A stretch of DNA of 64,000 nt from RUG334 sp045599645 (GCA_045599645.1 JAZRWI010000111.1:1-64000); one strand, 5' to 3'; positions 16,131 through 27,145 are shown, numbered from the stretch's first letter. The notes: generated by a model from the sequence alone, not told the origin. Made by a program: numbers and translations.

Positions 16131-19100
16131 TTACTTCAGAACAGCTATTTTCAATGTATACTTAGTCTTCTTGCCCCAATCAGTTGGATCTCTGACTTCA
16201 ATCTTGGCAATGTAGGTGCCATTAGCAACCCTCTTACCATTCTTGTTGGTCAAATCCCAACGGGCTTCATAGAAGTTACCGTGAGCATTAGTACCTCTGT
16301 TATGCCTCATGTTAATGGATGAACCATCAGCAACGAGATGTCCGGCAACATCGTATACTTTTACACTTATATCATCGGCATTAATTTCATTTCCTGTAAC
16401 CAAAAATCTAATTTTTACATTTCCATGTCTAGCTGGATTTGGATAACTAGATACATCCTTGATTACCAATGGCAATAATGCTTCAAAACGACCAGATTCG
16501 ATAGAAGCTCTGTTACCAGCCATATCACCAAGCTTAAGGCCGATAGTATGTTCACCGGTGTTAAGGTTATTTGGTGTAAACTTAGCAACAGTACCATCTT
16601 CGCTAAGCATTACATCAAATTCCTTACCATCGAATACTGCCTTAATGTTTTCTTTGTTAAGGCCGGAAGCATATTCAGTGATTTTCCAGGTAAATACCGG
16701 CTTAGCATTCTTGATAACCTTAGTCAGGTCATTTTCTATAGAAGCTCTTGGAGCCATGGTATCACGCATTACTGCAAAAACACCACCGTCTTTAACATCG
16801 AATGAAGCAGTACCGCTAGCATTCTTGGAAGGAACATATTTCCAGCCGTTTGCAGTATTTTCATAAATACCTGCATTAGAAGCGGCTTTCTGTTCCTTAG
16901 AAAGCTTGATACTGAATCTTGCACTCTTAACGAGACGATTTGCGGGAACTACAAGGTTATAAGCTTCGCCCATCGGTGTAAGTTCCTGAGCTGCAGGGTC
17001 TGTAGTATCTGAAACTGCAACACTGGCACGCATTGCAGCAACAGCTTCGGAATTCATATCACCCAATACAGCAGGTCTGATAGAAGCTCTTGTGCTGTCA
17101 GAAGCATTTTCAGTCTTAACCAGTTCTTCTGTAAGCATCATTACTACAGAATTTTCACTGAGGCTGCCCTTTTCAAATACTGCAGTAGCAACCTTGTCTG
17201 CCGAAGTAATTGAAGCTCTTGCAGAGGCCTTTACATAAGCAGTAGTCAATGTATATTCGCCTGTGCCAGTATTGTTAGACATATCAGTTGCAGTAACCTT
17301 TATGTAAACGATACCAGCATAATTAGCATCCAGGTGGTAACTGCCGGTATACATTCTGTCTCTACCACTGGCAGCAAGCTTAATGCTGTTTGCAACAGCA
17401 CCAGACTGGCTTACTACAGCAGTTGGAAGACCAGAGATGTTTTCATTGGAAAGAACAGATATAACGATATCTCTTTCGTTGGCAGGAGTGCTGAATGCTG
17501 TTACAGTAAGAACTGGCGGAGTTACGTCTCTGCCAACGAATGTGCAGAACGTATCAGGAACAGTGGAGTTACCCATGAGATCCTTAACTCCATTAGCATA
17601 GAGTTTATACTGAACGCCTTCCTGGATGTCGTTACCACATGTAATTGTAACAGACTTATTGTCGTTTCTCAAGACTACAGAAGTTATCGGAATTTCTGTT
17701 CCGTCTGGACCAACAAGTTTATAGCTTGTCGGCAATACTGCTGTAGCAGGATCAACCTGTTCTGTGAAGTTAAGGTTAAACTGTTTCTGAGAAGTAAGAC
17801 CTTCATAAGTAATAGTAGAATTACTCATGTTAGGACCTTCAGTATCGGCAACAAACTTAGCAGTGTTATTACCAGCGGTAATAGAGTCACCATCAATACT
17901 CTTAACAGTATCAACAGGAACAGTTACAGTGTATTCCACACCATTGTCGAGATTTCTTGTCAGAGTGGCAAGAATAATGGTTGGATCGCTTGTGCTAAGG
18001 ATAGCACTTGCTATCTGCATTCCTGTCGGGCTGGCCGGTGTAATTGAATAAGTGGTTCCAACAGTATTAGGATCAACCTTCTGGCTGAATACCATCTTAA
18101 TAGAGTTGAGACCAGTCTGTTCAACACCAGTAAGATTAAACTGAGAACGAACTAAGGTGACATCCTTAGTAAGAGTTGCTTCATTACCTGCAAGGTCAGT
18201 AATCTTGATAGTATAATTACCATCAGCAACTGCTGAGCCATTGTCGTCATTACCGTCCCAAACGGCGAACAAGTCACTTCCTGTCTTGGTTGTAAAAATC
18301 TTTCTGATTAATGTAGAACCAGACATAATCTTTACAACGCCAGTGCCATCGTCTAATGGGTCATCAGCAACAGTAGCATCGGTAATCTGAATCTTCAGGT
18401 TATGGAGTCTGGCGTTAAATCTATCAATGCCAGGTTCACCTACAGGTGTTCCATCGGAAGTTACCTTCTGAAGTGTAATATTGGTTACAACCGGAGCCAT
18501 TCTATCAATAACAATTCCAGATATTGGCTTGCTATTTGAGTTAAGGCCGACACCAACATTACCTGCTGTATCAACCAGGTCAACAGTCCAACTGCCTGTT
18601 AAAGCTTCTGTTGTTGAAACAGAACCCTTACCATCGAAGGAAATGGTATAACCAGTATTACCATAAGAGCTCATGACATATGTATTTATAATGTCATGCT
18701 GACTTTCATCAGGATTCTTCTTAGACAAGCGCATTTTCATGGTCTGGCCAAGATCACTGGTTACACAGTTAATACGGGCTGAGGTCAAAGCTGCTGGGCT
18801 GAAATATGCAGTATTGTTTACAACATTCAGGTTCGGGTATTCCCATTCGATAACCTTTGGAGCTGCATTATCATATATGATTGTGCCGGTTCGGCTTCCT
18901 TCATTACCATTGGCATCGAAGAACTTAATCATATATGTAATCTGGTAAGCAGAAGTGATTAATGTGCCATCATCACGTTTGCCGTCCCATTCAGCATACC
19001 ATTCAGTTCCTGAAGAAGCCTGTTTTGCTTCAAGATTCCTGATTAATGTGCTGCCATCAACAGAATAGATTCTGATTTCTCCGGTTTCACCTTCCGGAGC

Positions 19101-22100
19101 AGTTTCAAATGTAATTGTGATAGTAGCAACACCGGCAGCATCCTTATCATAGTAATTAGAGCTTACAGACGGGCTGAAAGCAACATTATTCTGATAATCA
19201 TCAGCATAGTTAGCTGTTGTATACTGCAGGGTCTTAACATTGATAGCGTTGATTGTTGCACCCTTAGAGCGAACATATACCGCTTCAGGTATCTTGGTAT
19301 CAGCCAGAGCATTACCGGCCTGGTCATAACCACCACTTACATAGAAGTAAGCTTCACCTTGAGTTGTATTGCTATCAAATGCAGCAGTATTTGTAAATAT
19401 AGCCTTATTTGTAGAAGACCAGCTGCTGAAGGTGTAAGTCATGATGGTGTTGCCGGCATTTGTTACAAGCTTGAGTGTCGGCATGTATGATGTTGAAGTG
19501 CTCTGATACATGTCTTCATTGAATTCAACAGTTACCTTCATGTTATTCTTAACAGTTACACCAATTACGTTGTTAACGAGAGCCTGACCACCAATAGTGG
19601 AAGTTGCATTAACAACTGTTGGAGCACAGTTATCGAATAACATTGAATAGCTGGCAACCTGATTGAAACCGGATGGATAAGCTGTTGTTTCCATCTTCTT
19701 AGAGAGGTCGAATGCAAAGGAAGCAACATCTGTAAAGCTTTCGGTTGTTCTGAATATATCAGTAAAGCCTTCAACTCTTACGTAAACAGGTTCACGCTGT
19801 AAAGTACCAGTTTCAGCAAGACCGCTATTAACGAATCTTACATAGGTCCTAGTAACGCCGCCCTGATTATGGTCGCCCCAACCTACAAATGTTCCTGTAT
19901 CAATAAGGGTTCCACCAGTAAGGTTACCGTTTCCATCATCAGTAGCGCCAGCCTGAGTATAGAGCTTCAAGGTTGGAGTTATGCTTCTGGATATCGGAAC
20001 TCTAAGGTCGTTAGAGAGCTTAGCTGTTTCGAAAGAAACTTCATAATAGAAGCTATTGGCTGCATTACCCTTAAACAGAGTAACCCCTGACATACCATCT
20101 ACAACTGGAGTTAATGCTACAGAGCATATTCTTGGGTCATCATATTCGCCGCCCTGTGGCATTCTAGTAGCTATAAGGCCTGCACCTCTGCTTGTATCAG
20201 TGAACGGTTCAGAGAGGTTACCCCAGAGGTCAGAGAATGCACCATTTTCACAGCGGAGATAGAATTTATCGGTTCCCCACTGAAGCATTTCATTAAGAGC
20301 AGTATCAGTCAATGGAATGCGAACAGTTGTAGAAGCGTAATCATTAAGATTTGTATAGCTTAATGCGCCAGAATTCCAGTTAACCAGTGCCGGAGTAGTT
20401 CCTGCAGTGCCGAGGCAGATATTCTTGCCAGTATTTACAGTTGCTTCAGAGCAAATATAAATTCTAGACAAATCAGCAGGAGTATTCTTGCTCATTTCCA
20501 GGCTGGTAGCAGATGGAACATCCTGGAACAATCTTGCTCTTCTGTTGTTGAAATGGATGGTTAACAATGGAGTTTCACCATTCAAATCAAGGCTTACATC
20601 AGAATTCATTGAGAACGGGCTTACCAATGGAGTAAGTGTAGCAACAATAGCCTTGCCAGGTAATATTGTATTTACCCTGTTACCATTGATGTCTCTAATG
20701 AATGCTGGTGGATTGAATTCAGAGTCATTAATCTGCAAGCGGATCTGTGAAGAGCTCTTACCATATACAAGAGCAATCCAGTCCTTTGCTTGTTCTGAAA
20801 GCTTAATACCTACAGAATAACCATTACATGTAGTTGTATTGTAGGTATCACCAGCATCGTAAGTATCGAAGCCGGAGCGCATTCTATAGCGAACATTCCA
20901 AAGTTCAGACTGAGAAGAGGTGTTATACCATACAGCAAGCTTATCAATGGATTCAGCAGTTAATGTGGTTTTATCCATTGATTTATCAAACTGCAGGAAT
21001 AAGTAATCACCGTCAATATTGGTTGATGCTGCATTCCAAGCACCGCCAATAAGGTTTGGTCTATCAAAATAGCTGGTTGTAATAGCTATTTCAATCGGTG
21101 AACCTCTTAATACCGGACGCAACCAGTTGCCGGCTATATCCTTAGCCATTGCACCGTATTTAGACTGTGATTTATTGGTAATCTGACCAGGTTCATCATC
21201 TATACTAGCGATAGAGAAGAACAACCTTGTTTCACCCCAGTCAGCAATCTTACTCTTAGAGGTCTTGCCAAGAAGGATGTAAACAGTATCTGTATTATAG
21301 GTCAGAGGAGATACCGCGTCATAATCTTCAAGATCAGAGCTCTGGGCTGCACTTGAAAGCTGAATTGCAGTTCCCTGATTTACATCAACATCCTTATGGA
21401 GTGTCTTGATACCCGATGAATTAGCTCTACCAATTCTGATATTATCAACATTCAAAGTATTAGGATCAATGGTTTCAGAGAACTTGATAGTAAGCATTGA
21501 ACCGTCATAAGTCAGATTTTCAACTTTAGGTCTGGCGGTATCCATTGCAAGAGGTTTGGAAGCATCTTCCCAGAAGCTCTTGTTGCCTGAAGCATCAACA
21601 ACCCAAATCTTGAAGGTATAGCTACCAAGGTCATTTTCAGTCAATGGAACATAGTGAATGTATCTGTCACTATAGGTTGAAGTTTCTACAGTCATGAAGG
21701 TATCACATGCGCCAGTATTCTTCGGAGACAGCATGTATGTAGAGGTTGCACCTATTGGAGAAAGGTCAATATAAGCACGACCCTTACCAGCAGACGCACT
21801 CAGAGCTTCATTAATAGTAACCTGAACCCACATGGAGTCTGTAGCCAGACCATTTTCAACATTCAGGTAGTCAGTGCCATCAGCATTGATGTCATTGAAT
21901 TTAACGAATGTAGAAGAATCATTAAGTATTTCAGGTGGATAGTTATCCATCTTAATGCTTGGTGATGGAGTTGTAAGATTAGAATTTACAGTATTGTCAG
22001 CGTCATCTGTTGCAAAAATTCTGAGTTTAACAGCGCCGTCATTGATTATGCGCCATTCGCCTTCGCCAACAATTTCACCGGTTTTTCTAGTACCAGTTGC

Positions 22101-25100
22101 TACTGTAAAATTACCAATCCAGTTATCTGTGCCGGTATTTCTTGTCATGGCAACATAGCCAAGAACTTCACCGCTTGTCGGCATGTATAATACAGCGCTG
22201 GCAGAAGCAGCATCATCAAAGTTCTTGATTTCTGCCTTTATTTCAAGGAAGTCACCAATATTGGCAGAATATGAAGCAGTATTATCACCACATTCATCAA
22301 CAATTGTCATCTTTATTGAGCTTTGAGTGATAATGGCAAGTTTGGTATCTACCGGGAACTGACCAGTAACTGTTGTTGTTGAAATAGTTTCAGAATCGCT
22401 TTCAGGATGAAGAACTCTGATCATGAATTCAATCTGGTCTGCATCAAGACCACGATTGGCCTTAATTGTTCCTGATGCGGTGAATACCTTGTAATAGTGG
22501 TATTTGCCTGTTCCAGAGCCTTCAGCATCGTATTCGAGTTCTGCCCAATAGCGTTTGTCAGGATTTTCTACAGCGCCAGTATAGAAGCTGGTTCCGTCAT
22601 TATCGGTAATGCCACCGATATCAGCTACAACCTTAGCAGGTGGAGTGTTATTTTCTTCAAATCCATCGCTGAGATAGCAGTCGATTCTGACCTGATCACC
22701 AGGATTTACAATACCGTTAGCGTTTTCATCATAATATAAGGTGGCAGTGCTTTCACCAACTGTTGGAACCTTAGACATGAATCTAACCTTTTCGGTTTCT
22801 GCAACGCTCATATTGCCAGAAGAATCCATGGCTATGATAGCAAAGCTGCTCTTAGTTCCCAAGCCTTCCGGAACAGTAAACTTAGCAGAATAGTAGTTGG
22901 TTCCTGGTTCCTGCTGCATTATTGTTCCACTAGGAGGAGTGAGCTTATTTGAAGCGAAAATATTAGTCATATCAAGCAATGGAGACAAGCCATCATTGCC
23001 AGTAATATTAGCTTTTACTTCAATAACATCGCCCTTATTAGCTTCACCGACTCTGCCAGTATCGTATGTAAAGGTGATTGGAGATACAGTGATTACAGGT
23101 GGCTTGTTATCAAGCTTAACAGAATTTTCTGTTTCTGCAACGGTCTGGTTACCGTTTTCGTCTGTTACAGTAACAGTAAGCTTAACTGTTTCGTTATTTG
23201 TTGTGCCTCTCTTAGGCATAATTTCTGCTTCAGCCTTATATCCGCTTACAGAAGTTTCAACAGGTATCGGGTATGCAGTATCACCATAACCGAATTTATT
23301 TAAATCCACAGTAACGCTTGCATTAGCAGAAAGATTGATAGTCAAGGTTACAGAATCTGTTGCATAGGTTGGCTGTGTAACAAAAGTACCATCAAGGTCA
23401 ACAATTCCGTTTCCGTTAGTATCAACAGTCTGACCAAAGCTCATGCTATCGATATTAACAGGGCTGTTATCCACGAAGAAAGTCTTAGTAAAGGTCTTTT
23501 CTACGAAGTTGCCGGCATTATCAGTTACCTTAGCCTTGAATGCAACGTCTTCACCGTCTGTGTCGCCTTGTTCTACGGTATATGTATAGCTGAATACATT
23601 ATCACCAAGGTCTTCCAGTTTCTGAGCTGCATTACCACCAACCTTTGAAAGGTTAACAGTAACTGTTGATTCGTCAAAGGAAGAAGAATCTACGTTAACA
23701 GTAAACTTGAGCTGGTCGCCAACGTTTACAACCTTGGTCTTACCTTTCTTCTTTGTGTGAGTTACAGTGAAATCATTAATTACAGGAGGACGGCAGTCTA
23801 CTTCAAAGGTCTGAGAGACACCGCTCTGCATGTTGCCTGCTTTATCGTAAACATTAGCAGTAAATACATAGCTTGGATTTTCAATAGCAGCTTCCTTACA
23901 ATCTATTACAAGGTAATATCTGCTAAGTGCCGCATCGAATTTGCTATAAGGAATAATAGCCGCACTGCTGCTGCCAATGAGGGAAAGGTCCATCACACAA
24001 TAGCCTTCATCAGCATCAGTAACAGGAATTGATATTTCAAGTCTGTCACCAATGTTAATTACATTGGTCTTTGCAACGTCAGTGAGGAATTTCACAGAAA
24101 CCACGCCAACAACAGGTTTCAGATTGTCGATTTTAACCTGAATAGCTCTGCTGACTTCGTTACCTGCGTTATCCTTTGCAACAGCATTGAAGTTATGGTC
24201 GAAGTTCAAATTGCCTGCAGGAACGTCGCAGGAATATGTATACCAGCCGCCGCCATATACAAGTTCGGTTTCGGCACTCTGGCCTTCAAACGCAGAGAGG
24301 TCCATGAAAACCTTTTCACCATCATGTATAGAAGCGGAAGAAGAAGCTAACTGAACCTTAAATGTAATTCTGTCACCGGCTTTTACATACTGATGTGTGC
24401 TTGAGTGAGCCGGTGTTACAGTGTAGGTTGCATTAAGAATAAGAGGTGGTTCTGTATCAACCATCAAGCTGCCGGTAGTAGCACTTACTTCGTTGCCAGC
24501 ATCATCTTCTGCCCATACAACAAAGCTCATGGTCTGGTCTAAACCACCAGGCAACGACGGGTCTATTGATGCAGCTGCCACATGATCTAAGCGGTAGGTT
24601 GAACCTGAGAACATGCTTAATTCAGCTCTGTCAGAGCCACCTAATTTTCTAAGGTCTGTATAAATTGTTCCGTTATCAGGATTACCAACGGTTGCGGTTA
24701 TAGCAACCTGGTCACCGAGCTTAACAGGCTGATTAGAATTTGTTACGTTAATGAACTGTGCACCGCTAATTGTCGGTGGCTGGTTATCTACGTAAATAAC
24801 AGGCATGGTAACCTGTGTAATAATATTGCCAGCAACATCCTTAGCGGTTACAACAAATGTTCTAGGACTATTATGTTCTGAAGTATAAACCCCAATGGTA
24901 TAATCCAACAGGAATGAAGTCGTTGCAACCTTTGGTGCAGTAGAACCGTCACAGAAAGGAATAATCTGATTGCTTACGCCACCGATAGATGACAGGTCGA
25001 TGAAAAGTGTTACATCTGACATAACTGTAGTCATGTCACCGACAACCTGGATATGATCACCAATAATTGCGGTGTTGCTCATTTTCATCGGTGTTTTGTT

Positions 25101-26174
25101 TGGAACAATAAGAATACTCAAGCTCTGCAATTCAGGAGGAAGAGTATCTAATTTGATATAGTTAGTTGACTTTTTTATAACGTTTTCAGCGTCATCTGTA
25201 GCGGTAATTTCAAAGCAGGTATTTACATTAGCAATATCTTCTTCTGTTACATAATGAGTATATTCATATACTGCAGAAGAGCCTTTGGTATCGCCAGAAA
25301 CCTTTTCCATTGTTACAGGGCCACCAGGGAACAGCAACGAATTTGACGCTGTTAAAATATCATCGTCCCATTTGGCAACAACAGCCTGAATCTTAATTGT
25401 GTCACCTACAGTTGCATACTGCTTTGAAGAAGTCATATTTACAGCAGTGCAGGACTGAAGAACAGGTGAAATAGTATCGTAATTTATACCAGATGAGTTC
25501 CATGTAACGGAGTTACCTGCTTCATTCATACAAGTAACCGGGAAGCTCAGGTTTGTACCTTCCTTGTTTGAAGGCATGTCAACAGTCTTGGTAAATACAG
25601 TTCCGCCACTATTGGCAGTCATTTCTTCATAACCAAGACCCAGACCGCTTAAGTCTACATACATTGTTTCGCCATTATTGGCAGAATTAAGCTTATGAGT
25701 AATTGTGAGCTTGTCGTTCTTTCTAAAGGTTCCGTCGGAAGAGGTTGCACCAGAGACAGTCGGCTTACTATTGGCAGATGGGCGCTTATTGTTAACCTTG
25801 AAGATGGTAGAGGTTGACTTAACATCGTCTCCAGCTTTGAAGATAAATTGAACCTGTTCGTTAACATTACCGGCACTCACAGTATATATGGCAGAATACA
25901 TCTGAGTGTCGATGGCTTGTAATCTCAGTTGAGTAAAGCCTAATGAAGGTGTTGAAGTAACATAAACAGAATCAGCACTATTTGTGCTTATGCATGTTAA
26001 AGTAATTGTATCGCCAATACCAGCAATACCGTCGCCATTAGCATCTGAAGTCAGTGCTACAGCAACGTCTTTTAGCTCCGCGTTCGCCGGGAACGCTGCA
26101 AATAGCGTAAAAATCAGCAGAAATAAACTAAAACCTGCATAGCGAAATTTGTTTGTTACCTTATTGTTTGCCAT
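16131..26174 (-). CDS. Giant secreted Ig-repeat protein with FlgD/T9SS-like C-terminus
   Basis: 3,347 aa from the ATG at 26174 (AGGAG upstream; the frame extends 23 codons further without a plausible start). The signal peptide ends AAFPANA. The N-terminal ~1,300 residues are about twelve ~100-residue beta-sandwich-like repeats. Each opens with a VD..PP signature and a GD.I/L strand, and some carry NGDGI-type calcium-loop motifs. The middle has Ig-like modules of the Big_5 kind (VKFSETIDPNT-like, FSQKVDPNTV, FTEQVDPATA). The C-terminal ~100 residues form a FlgD-Ig-like domain: SSYPNPARHGNVKIRF, YDVAGHLVADG, NGKRVANGTYIAKI. That ending also resembles type IX secretion sorting domains. It should be an extracellular adhesin or filament. 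It is paralogous to the 4,042-aa protein at 43123-55251. Confidence 0.9.
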   Translation of the reverse strand: MANNKVTNKFRYAGFSLFLLIFTLFAAFPANAELKDVAVALTSDANGDGIAGIGDTITLTCISTNSADSVYVTSTPSLGFTQLRLQAIDTQMYSAIYTVSAGNVNEQVQFIFKAGDDVKSTSTIFKVNNKRPSANSKPTVSGATSSDGTFRKNDKLTITHKLNSANNGETMYVDLSGLGLGYEEMTANSGGTVFTKTVDMPSNKEGTNLSFPVTCMNEAGNSVTWNSSGINYDTISPVLQSCTAVNMTSSKQYATVGDTIKIQAVVAKWDDDILTASNSLLFPGGPVTMEKVSGDTKGSSAVYEYTHYVTEEDIANVNTCFEITATDDAENVIKKSTNYIKLDTLPPELQSLSILIVPNKTPMKMSNTAIIGDHIQVVGDMTTVMSDVTLFIDLSSIGGVSNQIIPFCDGSTAPKVATTSFLLDYTIGVYTSEHNSPRTFVVTAKDVAGNIITQVTMPVIYVDNQPPTISGAQFINVTNSNQPVKLGDQVAITATVGNPDNGTIYTDLRKLGGSDRAELSMFSGSTYRLDHVAAASIDPSLPGGLDQTMSFVVWAEDDAGNEVSATTGSLMVDTEPPLILNATYTVTPAHSSTHQYVKAGDRITFKVQLASSSASIHDGEKVFMDLSAFEGQSAETELVYGGGWYTYSCDVPAGNLNFDHNFNAVAKDNAGNEVSRAIQVKIDNLKPVVGVVSVKFLTDVAKTNVINIGDRLEISIPVTDADEGYCVMDLSLIGSSSAAIIPYSKFDAALSRYYLVIDCKEAAIENPSYVFTANVYDKAGNMQSGVSQTFEVDCRPPVINDFTVTHTKKKGKTKVVNVGDQLKFTVNVDSSSFDESTVTVNLSKVGGNAAQKLEDLGDNVFSYTYTVEQGDTDGEDVAFKAKVTDNAGNFVEKTFTKTFFVDNSPVNIDSMSFGQTVDTNGNGIVDLDGTFVTQPTYATDSVTLTINLSANASVTVDLNKFGYGDTAYPIPVETSVSGYKAEAEIMPKRGTTNNETVKLTVTVTDENGNQTVAETENSVKLDNKPPVITVSPITFTYDTGRVGEANKGDVIEVKANITGNDGLSPLLDMTNIFASNKLTPPSGTIMQQEPGTNYYSAKFTVPEGLGTKSSFAIIAMDSSGNMSVAETEKVRFMSKVPTVGESTATLYYDENANGIVNPGDQVRIDCYLSDGFEENNTPPAKVVADIGGITDNDGTSFYTGAVENPDKRYWAELEYDAEGSGTGKYHYYKVFTASGTIKANRGLDADQIEFMIRVLHPESDSETISTTTVTGQFPVDTKLAIITQSSIKMTIVDECGDNTASYSANIGDFLEIKAEIKNFDDAASASAVLYMPTSGEVLGYVAMTRNTGTDNWIGNFTVATGTRKTGEIVGEGEWRIINDGAVKLRIFATDDADNTVNSNLTTPSPSIKMDNYPPEILNDSSTFVKFNDINADGTDYLNVENGLATDSMWVQVTINEALSASAGKGRAYIDLSPIGATSTYMLSPKNTGACDTFMTVETSTYSDRYIHYVPLTENDLGSYTFKIWVVDASGNKSFWEDASKPLAMDTARPKVENLTYDGSMLTIKFSETIDPNTLNVDNIRIGRANSSGIKTLHKDVDVNQGTAIQLSSAAQSSDLEDYDAVSPLTYNTDTVYILLGKTSKSKIADWGETRLFFSIASIDDEPGQITNKSQSKYGAMAKDIAGNWLRPVLRGSPIEIAITTSYFDRPNLIGGAWNAASTNIDGDYLFLQFDKSMDKTTLTAESIDKLAVWYNTSSQSELWNVRYRMRSGFDTYDAGDTYNTTTCNGYSVGIKLSEQAKDWIALVYGKSSSQIRLQINDSEFNPPAFIRDINGNRVNTILPGKAIVATLTPLVSPFSMNSDVSLDLNGETPLLTIHFNNRRARLFQDVPSATSLEMSKNTPADLSRIYICSEATVNTGKNICLGTAGTTPALVNWNSGALSYTNLNDYASTTVRIPLTDTALNEMLQWGTDKFYLRCENGAFSDLWGNLSEPFTDTSRGAGLIATRMPQGGEYDDPRICSVALTPVVDGMSGVTLFKGNAANSFYYEVSFETAKLSNDLRVPISRSITPTLKLYTQAGATDDGNGNLTGGTLIDTGTFVGWGDHNQGGVTRTYVRFVNSGLAETGTLQREPVYVRVEGFTDIFRTTESFTDVASFAFDLSKKMETTAYPSGFNQVASYSMLFDNCAPTVVNATSTIGGQALVNNVIGVTVKNNMKVTVEFNEDMYQSTSTSYMPTLKLVTNAGNTIMTYTFSSWSSTNKAIFTNTAAFDSNTTQGEAYFYVSGGYDQAGNALADTKIPEAVYVRSKGATINAINVKTLQYTTANYADDYQNNVAFSPSVSSNYYDKDAAGVATITITFETAPEGETGEIRIYSVDGSTLIRNLEAKQASSGTEWYAEWDGKRDDGTLITSAYQITYMIKFFDANGNEGSRTGTIIYDNAAPKVIEWEYPNLNVVNNTAYFSPAALTSARINCVTSDLGQTMKMRLSKKNPDESQHDIINTYVMSSYGNTGYTISFDGKGSVSTTEALTGSWTVDLVDTAGNVGVGLNSNSKPISGIVIDRMAPVVTNITLQKVTSDGTPVGEPGIDRFNARLHNLKIQITDATVADDPLDDGTGVVKIMSGSTLIRKIFTTKTGSDLFAVWDGNDDNGSAVADGNYTIKITDLAGNEATLTKDVTLVRSQFNLTGVEQTGLNSIKMVFSQKVDPNTVGTTYSITPASPTGMQIASAILSTSDPTIILATLTRNLDNGVEYTVTVPVDTVKSIDGDSITAGNNTAKFVADTEGPNMSNSTITYEGLTSQKQFNLNFTEQVDPATAVLPTSYKLVGPDGTEIPITSVVLRNDNKSVTITCGNDIQEGVQYKLYANGVKDLMGNSTVPDTFCTFVGRDVTPPVLTVTAFSTPANERDIVISVLSNENISGLPTAVVSQSGAVANSIKLAASGRDRMYTGSYHLDANYAGIVYIKVTATDMSNNTGTGEYTLTTAYVKASARASITSADKVATAVFEKGSLSENSVVMMLTEELVKTENASDSTRASIRPAVLGDMNSEAVAAMRASVAVSDTTDPAAQELTPMGEAYNLVVPANRLVKSARFSIKLSKEQKAASNAGIYENTANGWKYVPSKNASGTASFDVKDGGVFAVMRDTMAPRASIENDLTKVIKNAKPVFTWKITEYASGLNKENIKAVFDGKEFDVMLSEDGTVAKFTPNNLNTGEHTIGLKLGDMAGNRASIESGRFEALLPLVIKDVSSYPNPARHGNVKIRFLVTGNEINADDISVKVYDVAGHLVADGSSINMRHNRGTNAHGNFYEARWDLTNKNGKRVANGTYIAKIEVRDPTDWGKKTKYTLKIAVLK

Positions 26175-26234
26175 ATATATATTTATCTCCTGTGGAACCT
26201 TTTTTGGCCCATCATTTTTACTAACAAGACAAAA

Positions 26235-26310
26235 CCCGTGCACAGTTTACAGAGTGCACAGTATATTTTACTATAACATTAAATTTTGACAAAAAAAAGT
26301 ACCCGTGCAC
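26235..26310. promoter_or_regulatory. Three GTGCAC sites around the giant-gene promoter
   Basis: GTGCAC, itself palindromic, occurs at 26238-26243, 26254-26259 and 26305-26310. On the minus strand the last is upstream of the -35 and the other two are in the leader. Two share the longer form CCCGTGCACA. The arrangement suggests a repressor operator with looping. Confidence 0.4.
26265..26292 (-). promoter_or_regulatory. Promoter of the 3,347-aa protein gene
   Basis: Minus-strand TTGTCA at 26287-26292, 16-base spacer, TAAAAT at 26265-26270. It predicts a leader of about 85 bases to the ATG at 26174. Confidence 0.5.
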
Positions 26311-26371
26311 AACTTTTTTATAAAAATTTTCAAAGTTGGGGGTATTTTTTTTCTAATTGAGATTAAAATTA

Positions 26372-27145
26372 TTAATCAAAAAGGCCGGCTGCCTTTAAGG
26401 TTTCATATACCTGATTTACTGTTCCATTAACAGAAGTATCATCTATTCTGGCCTGTTCAATCTGGGCCTTGGCTGCAACAGCATTGCCTCTCCAATAATA
26501 TGCGTATGCAAGCATGGCATGTGCTTCAGGAGAAGTTACTCCAATGTATGTGTGTTCAATGCCTAATACAAAGGCCGGGTTGGAAAGTCCAAGCTCAACA
26601 GCCATAAGCTGAATAGCTCTATCAAGATTATCATCACCGGTAGCCTGGATTAAAGCCAATGCATAACCAAGAATAGATTCGCGATAGCTGTTAGCATTCA
26701 ATTCACCTAATTGATAAGACTTTTTAAAATCATCTAAGCCTTCAATAGTTGTGTAATAGTTTACTCTTGCCCAACCACGTCCGTTATACGCTTGCTGTCG
26801 CTGGTCAGGTGTACTTCTCGTATCGTTAATTACGTTGGTAAAATAAGACATTGAACCGCCGTAATTACCGTCTTTCATGACTGCCCAACCCTTGGCAAGG
26901 ATTTCTGCCGGGGTCTTAATGTCTACGTCTGTACCAGTCTGAGTTCCGGTTTTGGTATTTGTTCCAGTATTAGTATTTGTTCCGGTTCCAGTTCCAGGAA
27001 TAATAATCGGACCGGTAGGATTTTCCCCCGGTAATGTCTGACGGCCAGTACTGTCTCCACCGCCACAGCCAATCAACATCAAGGCAGTAGCTATCATGGC
27101 AGAGAAAACAAGCTTATAAATATCAGATTTGCCGATTTTTATCAT
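26372..27145 (-). CDS. TPR-type lipoprotein
   Basis: 257 aa from the ATG at 27145. This start gives a proper signal (KIGKSDIYK then a hydrophobic stretch) ending in lipobox LIGC, Cys27; the frame continues 14 codons upstream without support. A Thr/Gly/Asn-rich linker made of TGTNTNTGTNTKTGTQTGT-type repeats follows, then helical TPR-like repeats (GWAVMKDGNYGGSMSYFTNV, YNGRGWARVNYYT, AHAMLAYAYYWRGNAVAAKA). It is a paralogue of the lipoprotein at 15385-16065; the two flank the giant gene. It lies 94 bp after the OmpH-like gene at 27240-28190 on the same strand. It is likely envelope-anchored and involved in protein-protein contacts. Confidence 0.82.
   Translation of the reverse strand: MIKIGKSDIYKLVFSAMIATALMLIGCGGGDSTGRQTLPGENPTGPIIIPGTGTGTNTNTGTNTKTGTQTGTDVDIKTPAEILAKGWAVMKDGNYGGSMSYFTNVINDTRSTPDQRQQAYNGRGWARVNYYTTIEGLDDFKKSYQLGELNANSYRESILGYALALIQATGDDNLDRAIQLMAVELGLSNPAFVLGIEHTYIGVTSPEAHAMLAYAYYWRGNAVAAKAQIEQARIDDTSVNGTVNQVYETLKAAGLFD

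Noticed and set aside
26175..26243. Longer N-terminus of the 3,347-aa protein
   Set aside because: The extra 23 codons start at a GTG inside a GTGCAC site, in the predicted leader, and would bury the signal peptide. The ATG at 26174 with AGGAG upstream fits better.
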